Shown: positions 28,162 through 38,513, numbered from the stretch's first letter. The stretch: 64,000 nt of DNA from Arthrobacter sp. B3I9 (GCF_030816935.1 NZ_JAUSYO010000001.1:1922001-1986000); one strand, 5' to 3'. Notes: generated by a model from the sequence alone, not told the origin. Numbers and translations: made by a program.

Positions 28162-28425
28162 ATGGCACATAAAAAAGGTGCGAGCTCCACTCGCAACGGT
28201 CGTGACTCCAACGCCCAGTACCTCGGCGTGAAGCGCTTCGGCGGCCAGGTCGTTTCCGCAGGCGAGATCATCGTCCGCCAGCGCGGCACCCACTTCCACC
28301 CGGGCGCCGGCGTCGGCCGCGGCGGGGACGACACCCTGTTCGCCCTGACCCCCGGTGCGGTCGAGTTCGGCACCCGCCGTGGTCGTCGCGTTGTGAACAT
28401 CGTGGCTGCTGCAGCTGCAGAGTAA
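28162..28425 (+). CDS. rpmA: 50S ribosomal protein L27
   Basis: The 87-residue protein begins [19 protein letters not shown], the conserved N-terminus that reaches the peptidyl-transferase centre, and contains [22 protein letters not shown]. There is no N-terminal cleavage extension of the Firmicutes type. ATG 28,162 follows GAAGGCAGG. A terminator follows at 28,441. Confidence 0.97.
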   Translation: MAHKKGASSTRNGRDSNAQYLGVKRFGGQVVSAGEIIVRQRGTHFHPGAGVGRGGDDTLFALTPGAVEFGTRRGRRVVNIVAAAAAE

Positions 28426-28440
28426 CAACTAGTTCTAGTC

Positions 28441-28477
28441 GGTGGAGCGGGCCATGTGGTCCGCTCCACCGGTGTTT
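28441..28477 (+). terminator. Terminator of rplU-rpmA
   Basis: GGTGGAGCGG and CCGCTCCACC form a perfect 10-bp stem with a 10-nt loop, followed by GGTGTTTT. Confidence 0.85.
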
Positions 28478-28541
28478 TAACCGCATTACAATCATCTTGG
28501 GCCCCTAGGCGGACCCGGGGAACAGCACTGAGGAGATCCAC

Positions 28542-30131
28542 GTGGCGAGCTTTGTAGACCGGGTAGTACTGCATGTATCCGGCGGTACCGGCGGCCACGG
28601 CTGTGTCTCCGTCCACCGGGAGAAGTTCAAGCCCCTCGGCGGTCCCGACGGCGGCAACGGCGGCAACGGCGGCGACGTCATCCTCCGCGTCGACCCGCAG
28701 ACCACCACCCTGCTCGACTACCACCACGCCCCCCACCGGCACGCCACCAACGGCGGACCCGGCATGGGCGACTGGCGCGGCGGCAAGAACGGCGAAACCC
28801 TCATCCTTCCGGTGCCCGAGGGCACCGTGGTCAAGACCAAGGACGGCGAGGTCCTTGCCGACCTCGTCGGCGAAGGCGCCGAATTCGTCGCGGCCGCCGG
28901 CGGCCTCGGCGGGCTCGGCAATGCCGCCCTTTCCTCCCAGAAGCGCCGCGCCCCCGGCTTCGCGCTGCTGGGCATCGAGGGCGAATCCAGCGATATCGTC
29001 CTGGAGCTGAAGTCCATCGCGGACATCGCCCTGGTCGGCTTCCCGTCGGCCGGCAAGTCCAGCCTGATTGCCGCGATGTCAGCGGCCCGGCCCAAGATCG
29101 CCGATTACCCGTTCACCACCCTGGTCCCGAACCTCGGCGTCGTCCAGGCCGGTGACGTCCGCTTCACCATCGCGGACGTTCCGGGCCTGATCGAAGGCGC
29201 CAGCGAAGGCAAGGGCCTGGGCCACTACTTCCTGCGCCACGTGGAGCGCTGCGCCGCCCTCGTGCACGTGCTGGACTGCGGAACGCTCGAATCGGACCGC
29301 GACCCGCTCTCCGACCTCGCAGTCATCGAAGCGGAACTCGAGAAGTACGCGGTGGACATGAGCTACGCCGGATCCGACGGCGAAGTGGTGCCCCTGAACC
29401 ACCGCCCGCGCCTGGTCGCCCTGAACAAGGTGGACCTGCCGGACGGCAAGGACATGGCCGAATTCGTCCGCCCGGAACTCGAATCGCGCGGCTACAAGGT
29501 GTTCGAGATCTCCGCCACGAGCCACGAGGGCCTCCGCCAGCTCGGCTTCGCCATGGCGGAAATCGTCCAGGCAGCCCGCAAGGAGCTCGCCGCGACCCCG
29601 CCCAAGGTGCACGCCCCGGTCATCAAGCCCCGCGCCGTCAACGAATCCGGCTTCACAATCCGCCGTGAGGAGAAGGGCCTGGAACCGCTGTTCCGCGTCC
29701 TGGGCGAGAAGCCCGTGCGCTGGGTCAAGCAGACCGACTTCACCAATGAGGAGGCCATCGGTTACCTCGCGGACCGCCTCGCCAAGCTCGGCGTCGAAAA
29801 CGAACTCTTCAAGCTGGGCGCCAAGCCCGGCGACATGGTGGTCATCGGCGAGGACGACGGCGTCGTCTTCGACTGGGAGCCGACCATGATGGCCGGCGCC
29901 GAACTGCTGGCCTCGCCGCGCGGCACCGACGTGCGTTTTGCGGACATCGGCGACCGTCCCACCCGCGGGCAGAAGCGCGAGGAGCAGATCGAACGCCGCG
30001 AGGCCAAGGCTGCCGCCCGCGCCGAGCTCGAAGCCGAGCGCAAGGCCGGCATCTGGACCGAATCCGTCAGCGGACGCCGGGCTGTCACGCCGGTCAAGGA
30101 GAGTGGACTGGGCGCAGCAGATGACGAGTAA
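28542..30131 (+). CDS. obgE: GTPase Obg (CgtA)
   Basis: The 529-residue GTPase acts in 50S subunit assembly and the stress response. The glycine-rich Obg fold comes first ([19 protein letters not shown]), then the G domain with [11 protein letters not shown] (P-loop), DVPGLIEGA (G3) and NKVDLPD (G4). The C-terminal OCT domain, common in actinobacteria, follows ([20 protein letters not shown]). GTG 28,542 follows GAGGAG. Its stop overlaps the proB start by 11 bp, so the two are coupled. Confidence 0.97.
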   Translation: MASFVDRVVLHVSGGTGGHGCVSVHREKFKPLGGPDGGNGGNGGDVILRVDPQTTTLLDYHHAPHRHATNGGPGMGDWRGGKNGETLILPVPEGTVVKTKDGEVLADLVGEGAEFVAAAGGLGGLGNAALSSQKRRAPGFALLGIEGESSDIVLELKSIADIALVGFPSAGKSSLIAAMSAARPKIADYPFTTLVPNLGVVQAGDVRFTIADVPGLIEGASEGKGLGHYFLRHVERCAALVHVLDCGTLESDRDPLSDLAVIEAELEKYAVDMSYAGSDGEVVPLNHRPRLVALNKVDLPDGKDMAEFVRPELESRGYKVFEISATSHEGLRQLGFAMAEIVQAARKELAATPPKVHAPVIKPRAVNESGFTIRREEKGLEPLFRVLGEKPVRWVKQTDFTNEEAIGYLADRLAKLGVENELFKLGAKPGDMVVIGEDDGVVFDWEPTMMAGAELLASPRGTDVRFADIGDRPTRGQKREEQIERREAKAAARAELEAERKAGIWTESVSGRRAVTPVKESGLGAADDE

Positions 30132-31278
30132 AACCGCCATCGTGCGGGACCCGGTCGACCGCGCCGTCCCCGACCGGTCCGCGCTTTCCGGTGCCCGCCG
30201 GATCGTGGTCAAGGTCGGTTCCTCCTCCCTGACCAGCATCAAGGGCGGCATCTCCGAGGAGGCCGTGACCGGTCTGGCCGATGCCCTGGCGCACAAGCGC
30301 AACGAAGGCGCCGAAATCATCCTGGTCTCCTCGGGCGCCATCGCCGCCGGGCTGGCCCCGCTCGGGCTGGCGAAACGCCCCCGCGACCTCGCCACCCAGC
30401 AGGCCGCAGCCAGCGTGGGCCAAGGCCTGCTGATGGCCCGCTACACCCACGCCTTCGGTGCCCACGGCGTCACCGTCAGCCAGGTGCTGCTGACCGCCGA
30501 TGACTTCATGCGCCGCAGCCAGCACGCCAACGCCTTCCGGGCCCTGGACCGGCTGCTGAACCTCGGCGTCGTGCCCGTGGTCAACGAAAACGACACCGTC
30601 GCCACCCACGAGATCCGCTTCGGCGACAACGACCGGCTGGCGGCCCTCGTGGCACACCTCGTCCGCGCCGACGCGCTGGTGCTGCTCTCCGACGTCGACT
30701 CCCTCTACGACGGGCCGCCCTCCCACGGTGCCCGCCGGATCCCGCATGTCACGGGCCCGCACGACCTTGACGGCATTTCCATCGGCAGCACCGGCAAGGC
30801 CGGAGTGGGCACCGGGGGAATGGTCACCAAAGTGGAGGCGGCCATGATCGCCGCGGGCTCCGGCATCCACGCCCTCGTGACCTCGACAGGTAACGCCGCC
30901 GCGGCGCTGGCCGGGGAGGACGTGGGGACCTGGTTCTCGGTCAACGGCTCGCGCAAGCCGATCCGGCTGCTGTGGCTCGCGCACCTGGCGTCCGTGGAAG
31001 GAACCCTCGTGCTCGACGACGGCGCCGTCCGGGCCGTGCGGGACCGGCGCACCTCGCTCCTGCCGGCCGGCATCACCGCTGTCCGCGGCTCCTTCGAAGC
31101 CGGTGACCCGGTGGAGATGGTTTCGCCGGACGGCACGGTGATCGCCCGCGGGCTGGTCAACTACGGGTCCGAGGAGCTGCCGCAGATGCTGGGCCGGTCC
31201 ACCAGGGAGCTCGGCGAGGCCCTCGGACGCGGATATGACCGCGTGGTTGTTCATGTTGACGACCTCGTGCTGGTCTAA
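30121..31278 (+). CDS. proB: Glutamate 5-kinase
   Basis: From ATG 30,121 the product is 385 residues. It performs the first step of proline synthesis. The amino-acid kinase domain has [47 protein letters not shown] and [12 protein letters not shown]; a C-terminal PUA domain follows from about residue 285. A longer in-frame extension to 29,938 lies entirely within obgE and is not used. Feedback inhibition by proline is expected for the family. Confidence 0.96.
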   Translation: MTSKTAIVRDPVDRAVPDRSALSGARRIVVKVGSSSLTSIKGGISEEAVTGLADALAHKRNEGAEIILVSSGAIAAGLAPLGLAKRPRDLATQQAAASVGQGLLMARYTHAFGAHGVTVSQVLLTADDFMRRSQHANAFRALDRLLNLGVVPVVNENDTVATHEIRFGDNDRLAALVAHLVRADALVLLSDVDSLYDGPPSHGARRIPHVTGPHDLDGISIGSTGKAGVGTGGMVTKVEAAMIAAGSGIHALVTSTGNAAAALAGEDVGTWFSVNGSRKPIRLLWLAHLASVEGTLVLDDGAVRAVRDRRTSLLPAGITAVRGSFEAGDPVEMVSPDGTVIARGLVNYGSEELPQMLGRSTRELGEALGRGYDRVVVHVDDLVLV

Positions 31279-31304
31279 GCCACCCGCTCACCTAAACTGG
31301 AAGC

Positions 31305-32732
31305 ATGACTGAGGCCCTGACCCCCCGCTCTGCCGTGCTCGCCGACAAGCTGATCGCCGACGGCCTGATTCCTGCCGACGGCCTGGTTCCTGCCGACGGA
31401 CCGTCGGAGGGCGCCCGCGAGGTCCCCGCAGGTCAGGATGCGGCAGAAAACGCCGCAGAAACCGGCGAAACTGTCGACGTGGAGGCCGCCGTCAACGCCA
31501 TCGCGGACCGGTCCCGCCACGCCGCGCGCCGCATGGCCCGGGCAAACCGTGCCTGGAAGGACCGGGGCCTGCGGGCGATTTCGGCCGCGCTGCTCGAGGG
31601 CAGCCGCCAGATCCTCGCCGCCAACGCCAAGGACGTCGCTGCGGGACGGGCCAATGGCACGTCCGCGGCCATGCTGGACCGGCTCACCCTCACCGACGCC
31701 CGGATCAAGTCCCTCGCCGGCGCCTTGGAAAACCTCGCCACTCTTCCCGACCCCGTGGGGAACGTGGTGCGTGGCCAGACGCTCCCCAACGGGCTACGGT
31801 TGCGCCAGATCAACGTGCCGATGGGCGTCGTCGGCGCCATCTACGAGGCGCGCCCCAACGTCACGGTGGACATCGCCGGGCTAGGCCTCAAGAGCGGCAA
31901 CGCCGTCATCCTGCGCGGCGGCACCGCCGCTGCCGCCACCAACGCGGCCCTGGTGACCATCCTCCGGGACGCACTGGAATCGGTGGGCCTGCCGGCAGAC
32001 GCCGTGCAGACCGTGGACCAGTACGGCCGCGAAGGCGCCAACGCCCTGATGCGGGCCCGCGGCCGGGTCGATGTCCTGATACCCCGCGGCGGCCGCGAAC
32101 TGATCCAGTCCGTCGTGACCAACGCCGCGGTCCCCGTCATCGAGACGGGGGAGGGCAACGTGCACATCTTCCTCGACGCCTCCGCCGACGAGGACATGGC
32201 CGTGGAAGTCCTGCTGAACGCCAAGACCCAGCGCCCCAGCGTCTGCAACACCGTCGAAACCCTGCTGGTCCACTCGGGCTCCACCGTGCTGCCCGCCGTC
32301 GCCGCCGCCCTCCGAGCCGCCGGCGTCACCCTCCACGCCGACGAACGGATCCGGGCCGCACTGCCGGCGTCCATCGAGTCAGTCCCCGCCACGGACCACG
32401 ACTGGGCCACCGAGTACATGGACCTGGACCTCGCCGTGGCTATGGTGGACAGCCTGGATGACGCCGTCCGGCACATCCGCACGTGGTCCACCGGGCACAC
32501 CGAGGCGATCCTGACCAACGACCTCGCCAACGCGGAGCGCTTCATCGCCGAAGTTGATTCGGCCGCCGTGATCGTGAACGCGTCCACGCGGTTCACCGAC
32601 GGCGGCGAGTTGGGGCTCGGCGCCGAAGTCGGCATTTCCACCCAGAAGCTGCACGCCCGCGGCCCGATGGGACTCACCGAGCTGACCACCACCAAGTGGA
32701 TCGTCCAGGGTGAGGGCCAGATCAGGGCCTAG
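31305..32732 (+). CDS. proA: Glutamate-5-semialdehyde dehydrogenase (gamma-glutamyl phosphate reductase)
   Basis: The 475-residue protein performs the second step of proline synthesis, directly after proB (26-bp gap). The catalytic cysteine is in [12 protein letters not shown], and the NADPH-binding and substrate motifs GNAVILRGG and [13 protein letters not shown] are intact. About 45 residues at the N-terminus are extra for the family and include a PADGL repeat coded by two 18-bp units (about 31,365-31,400). A start further downstream is possible; ATG 31,305 has GGAAGC upstream. Confidence 0.95.
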   Translation: MTEALTPRSAVLADKLIADGLIPADGLVPADGPSEGAREVPAGQDAAENAAETGETVDVEAAVNAIADRSRHAARRMARANRAWKDRGLRAISAALLEGSRQILAANAKDVAAGRANGTSAAMLDRLTLTDARIKSLAGALENLATLPDPVGNVVRGQTLPNGLRLRQINVPMGVVGAIYEARPNVTVDIAGLGLKSGNAVILRGGTAAAATNAALVTILRDALESVGLPADAVQTVDQYGREGANALMRARGRVDVLIPRGGRELIQSVVTNAAVPVIETGEGNVHIFLDASADEDMAVEVLLNAKTQRPSVCNTVETLLVHSGSTVLPAVAAALRAAGVTLHADERIRAALPASIESVPATDHDWATEYMDLDLAVAMVDSLDDAVRHIRTWSTGHTEAILTNDLANAERFIAEVDSAAVIVNASTRFTDGGELGLGAEVGISTQKLHARGPMGLTELTTTKWIVQGEGQIRA

Positions 32733-32812
32733 CAACGCTGTAACATGGAACAGAAGTCCGGAACGGCGGGAAGAACCGCCGTCGTCAATTCTTGAAGTCA
32801 TTAGGGGAGAAC

Positions 32813-33052
32813 ATGCTGTCGCAGCAGATCGCCACAATCGTCGCCGCCGCCGGCGAGTCCGGCCACGAGGAACTCGCGCCGCTCGTTGCACCGCCATTCG
32901 TCATCGGCGCTGCAATGTTCGCAGTCCTGCTGTTGCTGATGTTCATCACGCTGTCCTACTCCAACCTCGGCCGGCGCCACACCGCCGTCGAGGAGCACTC
33001 GGACCCGCACCGCCAGCACCCCAACAAGCACGACCACGGCCAGGGCCACTGA
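32813..33052 (+). CDS. Small single-pass membrane protein
   Basis: This 79-residue frame has one strong hydrophobic helix ([20 protein letters not shown]) preceded by a short helix rich in Ala/Glu and followed by a His/Asp-rich cytoplasmic tail ending HDHGQGH. The ATG at 32,813 has AGGGGAG 3-9 nt upstream. It lies between proA and nadD and ends 7 bp before nadD, so it is likely to be translated. No function is recognised; the His-rich tail could bind metal. Confidence 0.7.
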   Translation: MLSQQIATIVAAAGESGHEELAPLVAPPFVIGAAMFAVLLLLMFITLSYSNLGRRHTAVEEHSDPHRQHPNKHDHGQGH

Positions 33053-33059
33053 TATTTCC

Positions 33060-33776
33060 GTGACCGGAAAGCAGGACGGCGCCAAGCGCCGCGTGCGTCT
33101 CGGAGTGATGGGCGGAACGTTCGACCCGATCCACCACGGGCACCTTGTCGCCGCCAGTGAGGTTGCTGCGGAGTTCGAGCTGGACGAAGTCGTGTTCGTG
33201 CCCACCGGCCAGCCGTGGCAGAAGATGAGCAAGAAGGTCAGCGAGGCCGAGCACCGGTACCTCATGACCGTCATCGCCACGGCATCGAATCCCCGGTTCA
33301 CGGTGAGCCGGGTGGACGTGGACCGGCCGGGCCCGACCTACACGATCGACACGCTGCGGGACCTGCACACGCTGCGGCCCGACGCGGATCTGTTCTTTAT
33401 TACCGGCGCGGACGCCCTGGCCCAGATACTTTCCTGGAAAGACATCGACGAGCTGTGGTCCCTGGCGCACTTCGTCGGAGTCACCCGGCCCGGCCATGTG
33501 CTTGACGGCATGGGCCGCAAGGATGTCAGCCTGCTCGAAGTCCCGGCCATGGCCATCTCGTCCACGGACTGCCGTGCCCGCGTCGCGGCCGGCGATCCCG
33601 TCTGGTACCTCGTGCCCGACGGCGTGGTCCAGTACATCGCCAAATACGGCCTGTACGACGACGACCCGGACCCCGTGGCGGATCCGGCGGGAACAGCCGA
33701 CGGAATTGAAGCAGAGAATGAAGCGGCCCGGTACAGCCGGGCAGCCCCAGTAAACGAACACGCCAGCACTGAATGA
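33060..33776 (+). CDS. nadD: Nicotinate-nucleotide adenylyltransferase
   Basis: The 238-residue enzyme makes nicotinate adenine dinucleotide in NAD synthesis. It has the nucleotidyltransferase motif [19 protein letters not shown] and the C-terminal [13 protein letters not shown], equivalent to the ISSTxIR signature. The core ends near residue 195; about 40 acidic residues follow with no known role. The start is GTG at 33,060. It sits in the conserved obgE-proBA-nadD-rsfS neighbourhood. Confidence 0.95.
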   Translation: MTGKQDGAKRRVRLGVMGGTFDPIHHGHLVAASEVAAEFELDEVVFVPTGQPWQKMSKKVSEAEHRYLMTVIATASNPRFTVSRVDVDRPGPTYTIDTLRDLHTLRPDADLFFITGADALAQILSWKDIDELWSLAHFVGVTRPGHVLDGMGRKDVSLLEVPAMAISSTDCRARVAAGDPVWYLVPDGVVQYIAKYGLYDDDPDPVADPAGTADGIEAENEAARYSRAAPVNEHASTE

Positions 33777-33783
33777 GTCGGGA

Positions 33784-34977
33784 ATGAGTCAGGAACAACC
33801 ACCCATCCGCAGCCGCCGCGAACTCCGCCAGGCTCGGGATGAACGCCTGGAAGCGGGCCGGGAGCCCGGCACCGCGGCTCCCGGCGCGGTTGGACCTGCC
33901 TCAAAACCACCGGCCCCGCAGGCCGGAGCCGGCACACCGGCTGGTCCCGGTGAGCCTACCGCCGCTGAAATCACCGCACGGAGCCGCCGCGTGGCCGACG
34001 GCCCGGTGGACTACGTGCGGACCCCGGTGGGGGCCGAAAGGTCCTCGCAGATCCGCGCGCGGGACCGTGCTGCGCTGCGCACCATCAAGGAACTCGCCGA
34101 AAAAGAAGGCAATCTGGCAGCCGGTGGGCCCCCTACGCGCCGCCAGTTGAGGCTGATGCAGCTGGCGGCGGAAACCGCCCCGGCCACCGGGGCCAGCCTG
34201 ACCGTTCCCGCCGCTGACCTCGGCGCCCCGGGCCCCGAAGGACAGCCCGACGGGATGACGGCCGAGCAGGCCCTCGCGGCCCGTGAGCTTCTGGCCCAGC
34301 AGGCACACAACCAGCTGGCCAAGATGAAGCACATCGTGGCTACTGACCCGGACGCCGTCGATCCCGAGGTGCTGGCCGAGCAGATTGCCCTGGCCGAACG
34401 GATCGCCGTGCTGAACCGGCGCGCCGCAGCGAAGCAAAAGCTGGCCGAACAGGCCAGCCAGCCGGCCCCGCCGCGGAATGACCCGTCCGCCGCCAGCAAC
34501 CTGGCCATGGTCACCCCTATGGAATTTGAGCACATCCCCGGCGTGGAGGTGCCTGTCATGAAGCGCCCTGCCACGTCGCACGTACCGGTCGTCACCCATC
34601 CCGGCCCCCGGGTGGAAGGCCCCCGGAAGTCCGGCGGGCGCCATCCCGGCGCCTCCCGGCAGCGGACCGTCCCGGCAACAGGCCGTGCCGGTATGCCGGC
34701 CAGCGGCGAGGCTGTCGCCGAAGACGCGCCCCCGGCCGCTACACGCGCGGACCCGGCGGTGCCGCCCGCCGCGGTGGCCAACGCGGCGGAGGAGGAGTTT
34801 GCGGGGAGAAATCCGGTGGCAGCGAACTCCGCTTATGGTCTCGATCCGCTCGACGCAGCCACCGCAGGCCTCAGCCGGGCCCGACGGCTCCGCATAGTGC
34901 AGGTCGGTGTGACGGCGCTGGGGATCCTCGCCCTGATTGCCGGCATCACCCTGATCATTACCGGCCTCGCGGGATAG
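33784..34977 (+). CDS. Hypothetical protein, disordered with one C-terminal membrane helix
   Basis: The 397-residue product starts 7 bp after nadD. It is rich in Ala, Pro, Arg and Glu, begins with the basic SRRELRQARDERLEAGRE, contains helical stretches (ALAARELLAQQAHNQLAKM and EQIALAERIAVLNRRAAAK) and ends with one membrane helix (VGVTALGILALIAGITLIIT). Proteins of this shape lie between nadD and rsfS in related genera. I know no function; a cytoplasmic scaffold tethered to the membrane is one reading. Confidence 0.75.
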   Translation: MSQEQPPIRSRRELRQARDERLEAGREPGTAAPGAVGPASKPPAPQAGAGTPAGPGEPTAAEITARSRRVADGPVDYVRTPVGAERSSQIRARDRAALRTIKELAEKEGNLAAGGPPTRRQLRLMQLAAETAPATGASLTVPAADLGAPGPEGQPDGMTAEQALAARELLAQQAHNQLAKMKHIVATDPDAVDPEVLAEQIALAERIAVLNRRAAAKQKLAEQASQPAPPRNDPSAASNLAMVTPMEFEHIPGVEVPVMKRPATSHVPVVTHPGPRVEGPRKSGGRHPGASRQRTVPATGRAGMPASGEAVAEDAPPAATRADPAVPPAAVANAAEEEFAGRNPVAANSAYGLDPLDAATAGLSRARRLRIVQVGVTALGILALIAGITLIITGLAG

Positions 34978-35061
34978 TTGGCCCGGCCTTCTTCCGGCGC
35001 CGCGCCGCCCCGTTTCCCTTCAAGCATCTGCCCCAAAGGTTTTACCCCAACAAGGAGTCCC

Positions 35062-35463
35062 GTGACTGCAACAGAATCATCCATCGCCACAGCCCGCAAC
35101 GCAGCCCGCGCTGCTTCCGAGAAGCTCGCCAATGACATCGTGGCCCTGGACGTCAGCGAGCGGTTGGCCCTGGCCGACGTCTTCCTGATCGCTTCAGCCC
35201 CTTCCGAGCGGCAGGTCAACGCGATCGTGGACGGCATCGAAGAAGAACTCACCAAGTTCGGCCTCAAGCCGACCCGCCGCGAAGGACGCTCCGGCGGACG
35301 CTGGGTCCTGCTCGACTACTCCGACGTCGTCATCCACGTCCAGCACGAGGAGGACCGCGTTTTCTACGCACTCGAACGCCTGTGGAAAGACTGCCCCGTC
35401 GTGGACCTGCAGCTCGCCGAGCACGCATCGACGAAGGCCGCAGCCGCCTCCGAATCGGAGTAG
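35062..35463 (+). CDS. rsfS: Ribosome silencing factor
   Basis: From GTG 35,062 the product is 133 residues. It binds L14 and blocks subunit joining in starvation. The family motifs are present: DIVALDVSERLALADVFLIAS, SERQVNAIVDGIEEEL, GRSGGRWVLLDYSDVVIHV and HEEDRVFYALERLWKD. The GTG follows AAGGAG at 35,052-35,057. A longer open frame from 34,978 has no ribosome site and is not part of the family. Confidence 0.95.
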   Translation: MTATESSIATARNAARAASEKLANDIVALDVSERLALADVFLIASAPSERQVNAIVDGIEEELTKFGLKPTRREGRSGGRWVLLDYSDVVIHVQHEEDRVFYALERLWKDCPVVDLQLAEHASTKAAAASESE

Positions 35464-35504
35464 GCTCTCCGTAGCGCCCGGCGGAAAGCGCGAATATGCC
35501 CGAT

Positions 35505-35534
35505 TTGGAATTTTCCGAAAGGCTGTTCTAAGAT
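35505..35534 (+). promoter_or_regulatory. Probable promoter of the first tRNA-Ala
   Basis: TTGGAA (35,505-35,510) and TAAGAT (35,529-35,534) are separated by 18 bp and lie 80 bp upstream of the tRNA. The second copy of the tRNA also has TAAGAT upstream. Confidence 0.6.
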
Positions 35535-35613
35535 ATTTGAGTTGCTTCGGAGAAATCCGGACAAACAACCGGACCCGGAAGCGTAAGCCGACGGGGCGGA
35601 GCAACGAAAATAT

Positions 35614-35686
35614 GGGGCTGTGGCGCAGCTGGTAGCGCACCTGCATGGCATGCAGGGGGTCAGGGGTTCGAGTCCCCTCAGCTCCA
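35614..35686 (+). tRNA. tRNA-Ala (anticodon GGC), copy 1
   Basis: A 73-nt cloverleaf: acceptor GGGGCTG pairs with CAGCTCC (with one wobble), D arm GCGC/GCGC, anticodon stem CCTGC/GCAGG with loop ATGGCAT, T arm GGGG-TTCGAGT-CCCC. The anticodon GGC reads GCC/GCT. No CCA is encoded. Its own promoter and terminator flank it. Confidence 0.95.
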
Positions 35687-35692
35687 CCCGCG

Positions 35693-35729
35693 AATCCGCC
35701 GGAATCGAAAGATTCCGGCGGATTTTTTT
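35693..35729 (+). terminator. Terminator after tRNA-Ala copy 1
   Basis: AATCCGCCGGAATC and GATTCCGGCGGATT form a perfect 14-bp stem with a GAAA loop, followed by a run of T. Confidence 0.95.
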
Positions 35730-35788
35730 GTGCCCCAGTCGTCTAGCGTGCGGGTTGTCCGCCCTATGGCCGAGGCGCCGCGTGCCGA

Positions 35789-35818
35789 TTCGCGTCTGCC
35801 GCGAATGTGGTTTAAGAT
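35789..35818 (+). promoter_or_regulatory. Probable promoter of the second tRNA-Ala
   Basis: TAAGAT at 35,813-35,818 matches the -10 of the first copy; the -35 (TTCGCG, 18 bp upstream) is poor. The 45 bp that follow have a GGTTGCTTCCGG-like segment also seen after the first promoter. Confidence 0.4.
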
Positions 35819-35861
35819 AAACAGGTTGCTTCCGGGAAGTTGGTTCTTCCCAGCAATGTTC

Positions 35862-35934
35862 GGGGCTGTGGCGCAGCTGGTAGCGCACCTGCATGGCATG
35901 CAGGGGGTCAGGGGTTCGAGTCCCCTCAGCTCCA
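35862..35934 (+). tRNA. tRNA-Ala (anticodon GGC), copy 2
   Basis: Identical over all 73 nt to the copy at 35,614-35,686, lying 175 bp downstream. It has a separate promoter-like TAAGAT and its own terminator, so the two are separate transcription units. Confidence 0.95.
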
Positions 35935-35939
35935 CCGAA

Positions 35940-35974
35940 GAGGTCCTGCTCACCGAGCGGGACCTCGTTTGTTT
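35940..35974 (+). terminator. Terminator after tRNA-Ala copy 2
   Basis: GAGGTCC-GCT and AGC-GGACCTC form an interrupted stem, followed by GTTTGTTT. Confidence 0.8.
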
Positions 35975-36068
35975 AACGGCCGGGACGTCGCCAGGTGACA
36001 GGGTGACCGGCTGCTTCACCGGCTGCCATGTCGTGCTGTCCTGGCCCCGGCCGGGCTAGCATTGCAAG

Positions 36069-37247
36069 GTGAGCGAGGCACCTCTGGCAGCCGACGTCGT
36101 CGTGATCGGCGCCGGGCAGGCCGGACTCTCGGCCGCCTACCACCTGCGGCGCCGCGGCTTCGTCCCTGCCGGAACCGGCACCGCTGCGGAGCCGGAAGCG
36201 CCGGCCCCGACGTACGTGGTGCTCGACGCCGAAGACGGACCCGGCGGGGCCTGGCGCCACCGCTGGCGGAGCCTGCGCATGGCGACGGTAAACGGCATCA
36301 GCGACCTTCCGGGCATCCCGCAGCCCGGAGTGGACCCGGACGAGCCGAGCTCAAGCTTCCTGACCCGCTACTTCGCAGGCTACGAGGAGCACCTCGGGCT
36401 CGCCATCCTGCGCCCGGTCAAGGTGCGCGCGGTCCGCAGCGAGGACGACAGCTGCGACGGCCGGCTCAGGATCTCCACCTCCCGGGGCAGCTGGTCCGCG
36501 CGCGCCCTGATCAACGCCACCGGCACCTGGAGCCGGCCGTTCTGGCCCATCTACCCGGGCCGCGCGAGCTTCCGCGGGCGCCAGCTGCATGTCGCGGACT
36601 ACGTCTCGGCAGAAGAGTTCCGCGGCCGCCACGTGATCGTGGTGGGCGGCGGCATCTCCGCCGTGGGCCTGCTGGACGAGATCTCGCAGGTGACAACGAC
36701 CACATGGTTTACCCGCCGCGAACCTGTGTGGAGGGACGCCGAGTTTGACCGGCAGGCGGGACATGATGCCGTCGCCCTCGTCGAGGAGCGCGTCCGGCAG
36801 GGGCTGCCGCCCCAGAGCGTGGTGTCCGTGACAGGGCTGATCAGGACTCCGGCCCTTCGTGCCGCGGCCGCTCGCGGCGTGCTCGAGCGCCACCCCATGT
36901 TCACAGCGATCGAACCCGGGGGAGTCCGGCTGGCCGACGGCGGGTTCCTCGCCGCCGACGTCATCCTCTGGGCCACCGGCTTCCGGGCCGAACTCGAGCA
37001 CCTCGCGCCGCTGCACCTGCGGGGTCCCGGCGGCGGCATCGCGATGGACGGCACCCAGGTGGCTGCCGAGCCGCGCGTCCACCTGGTGGGTTACGGTCCG
37101 TCATCGTCCACTATCGGGGCCAACCGGGCGGGCAGAGCCGCGGTGACGGGAATCCTCAGGATGTTCGCGGAGCAGGATAAGTTGGGTACAGGCCCTGGAC
37201 GAGAGGGCTCCTCAACGCCCGGGCCTGACCAGAAGATGCGGGCCTGA
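36069..37247 (+). CDS. FAD/NAD(P)-dependent oxidoreductase, flavin-containing monooxygenase-like
   Basis: The 392-residue protein has two dinucleotide folds: VVIGAGQAGLSAAYHL at the N-terminus for FAD and VIVVGGGISAVGLLDEI in the middle for NAD(P)H. WRHRWRSLRMATVNGISDLPG resembles the substrate-lid region of CzcO-type flavin monooxygenases. ILWATGFRAELEHL near the C-terminus is the usual ATG motif. The substrate is unknown. The start is GTG at 36,069. The RlmG-like gene follows after 23 bp and may be co-transcribed. Confidence 0.85.
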   Translation: MSEAPLAADVVVIGAGQAGLSAAYHLRRRGFVPAGTGTAAEPEAPAPTYVVLDAEDGPGGAWRHRWRSLRMATVNGISDLPGIPQPGVDPDEPSSSFLTRYFAGYEEHLGLAILRPVKVRAVRSEDDSCDGRLRISTSRGSWSARALINATGTWSRPFWPIYPGRASFRGRQLHVADYVSAEEFRGRHVIVVGGGISAVGLLDEISQVTTTTWFTRREPVWRDAEFDRQAGHDAVALVEERVRQGLPPQSVVSVTGLIRTPALRAAAARGVLERHPMFTAIEPGGVRLADGGFLAADVILWATGFRAELEHLAPLHLRGPGGGIAMDGTQVAAEPRVHLVGYGPSSSTIGANRAGRAAVTGILRMFAEQDKLGTGPGREGSSTPGPDQKMRA

Positions 37248-37270
37248 ACAGACAAGGCGGCAGCTCGCGC

Positions 37271-38428
37271 GTGGCGGACACCAATCTCGAATCGTTCTTT
37301 TCCCGGTTGCGGAGGTTTCCGGACGTCGAGGCCGCCAACCTCCAGGCCTGGGACGCCACGGACAGGCTGCTGCTGGAAACCGCGGCCGGACTGCTGACGC
37401 CCGGCACCCGGCTGGCCGTGGTGGGGGACCGCTACGGCGCCCTGACCCTCGGCGCACTGTCCCTCGGCGCTGCCGGACCAGTGCGCGTCCACCAGGACCT
37501 CGTCACCGGCGAACGCGCGCTGCGCAACAATGCCGACTCCCTCGGCCTGCGGGGCGGAGGCGTGCCGGGCGGCTTCGAACAGCACCCGCTCGGACCGGCA
37601 CTCCTGGAGGGGGCCGCCGTCGTGCTTCTGCAGCTGCCCAAGTCGCTGGCCGAGCTGGAGGAAATCGCCGACGCTGTGGCCCGCTACGCCGCGCCCGAGG
37701 TGGTGCTGCTGGCAGGCGGGCGGGTCAAGCACATGAGCCTGGGCATGAACGCGGTCTTGGAACGTTACTTCGGGGATGTCCAGCCCCAGCTCGCCAGGCA
37801 GAAGTCACGGATCCTGCGAGCGAGCAGCCCGAAAGCGGTTCCGGCCGCGCCGCCCTTCCCGGTCGGCCAGGAGAACGCGGACCTGGGGCTCACGGTGTGC
37901 GCGTACGGCGCTGTCTTTGCCGGCACGGGGCTGGACATCGGCACCCGGTTCCTTCTCGAGTTCCTGCCGCAGCTGCCGGCGGCAGGCCATGCCGTCGATC
38001 TCGGCTGCGGCACCGGTATCCTCGCCGCGATGTACGCCAAGGCAAATCCCGGCGCCCGGATCACCGCCACCGACCAGTCCGCCGCCGCCGTCGCTTCGGC
38101 CCGGGCCACCGCTGAGGCCAACGGTCTCGGGCAGCAGATCGAAACACTCCAGGACGACGCCATGGCCTCGCTGCCGGCCGGAAGCGCGGACCTGATCCTG
38201 TTGAATCCGCCTTTCCACGTCGGCGCGGCCGTCCACGCCGGTGCCGGTATCAAACTGATCGAGGCCGCCGGGCGGGTGCTGGCCCCGGGCGGGGAACTCT
38301 GGACGGTCTACAACAGCCACCTGCACTACCGGCCGGCGCTTGAGCGGCTAGTCGGACCCACCCGCGAGGTGGGGCGGAACCCGAAATTCACGGTCACGGC
38401 AAGCACCCGCAAAACCTCCGAAGAATAA
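37271..38428 (+). CDS. Class I methyltransferase, RlmG/RsmC-like (rRNA guanine-N2)
   Basis: The 385-residue protein has a degenerate N-terminal methyltransferase-like domain and a catalytic C-terminal domain with the SAM site AVDLGCGTGILAAMY and the NPPF motif (LILLNPPFHVG), typical of N2-guanine rRNA methyltransferases. This two-domain layout matches RlmG (23S G1835) and RsmC (16S G1207). Which position is modified cannot be told from sequence. The start is GTG at 37,271. Confidence 0.85.
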   Translation: MADTNLESFFSRLRRFPDVEAANLQAWDATDRLLLETAAGLLTPGTRLAVVGDRYGALTLGALSLGAAGPVRVHQDLVTGERALRNNADSLGLRGGGVPGGFEQHPLGPALLEGAAVVLLQLPKSLAELEEIADAVARYAAPEVVLLAGGRVKHMSLGMNAVLERYFGDVQPQLARQKSRILRASSPKAVPAAPPFPVGQENADLGLTVCAYGAVFAGTGLDIGTRFLLEFLPQLPAAGHAVDLGCGTGILAAMYAKANPGARITATDQSAAAVASARATAEANGLGQQIETLQDDAMASLPAGSADLILLNPPFHVGAAVHAGAGIKLIEAAGRVLAPGGELWTVYNSHLHYRPALERLVGPTREVGRNPKFTVTASTRKTSEE

Positions 38429-38513
38429 GGCCGCCGGTCAGTGGGCGGGCAACAGTGCGTAACGTACGATTCTGGGATAAGCAGTCCGCAGCCGACGACG
38501 ATGAGGGGAATCA

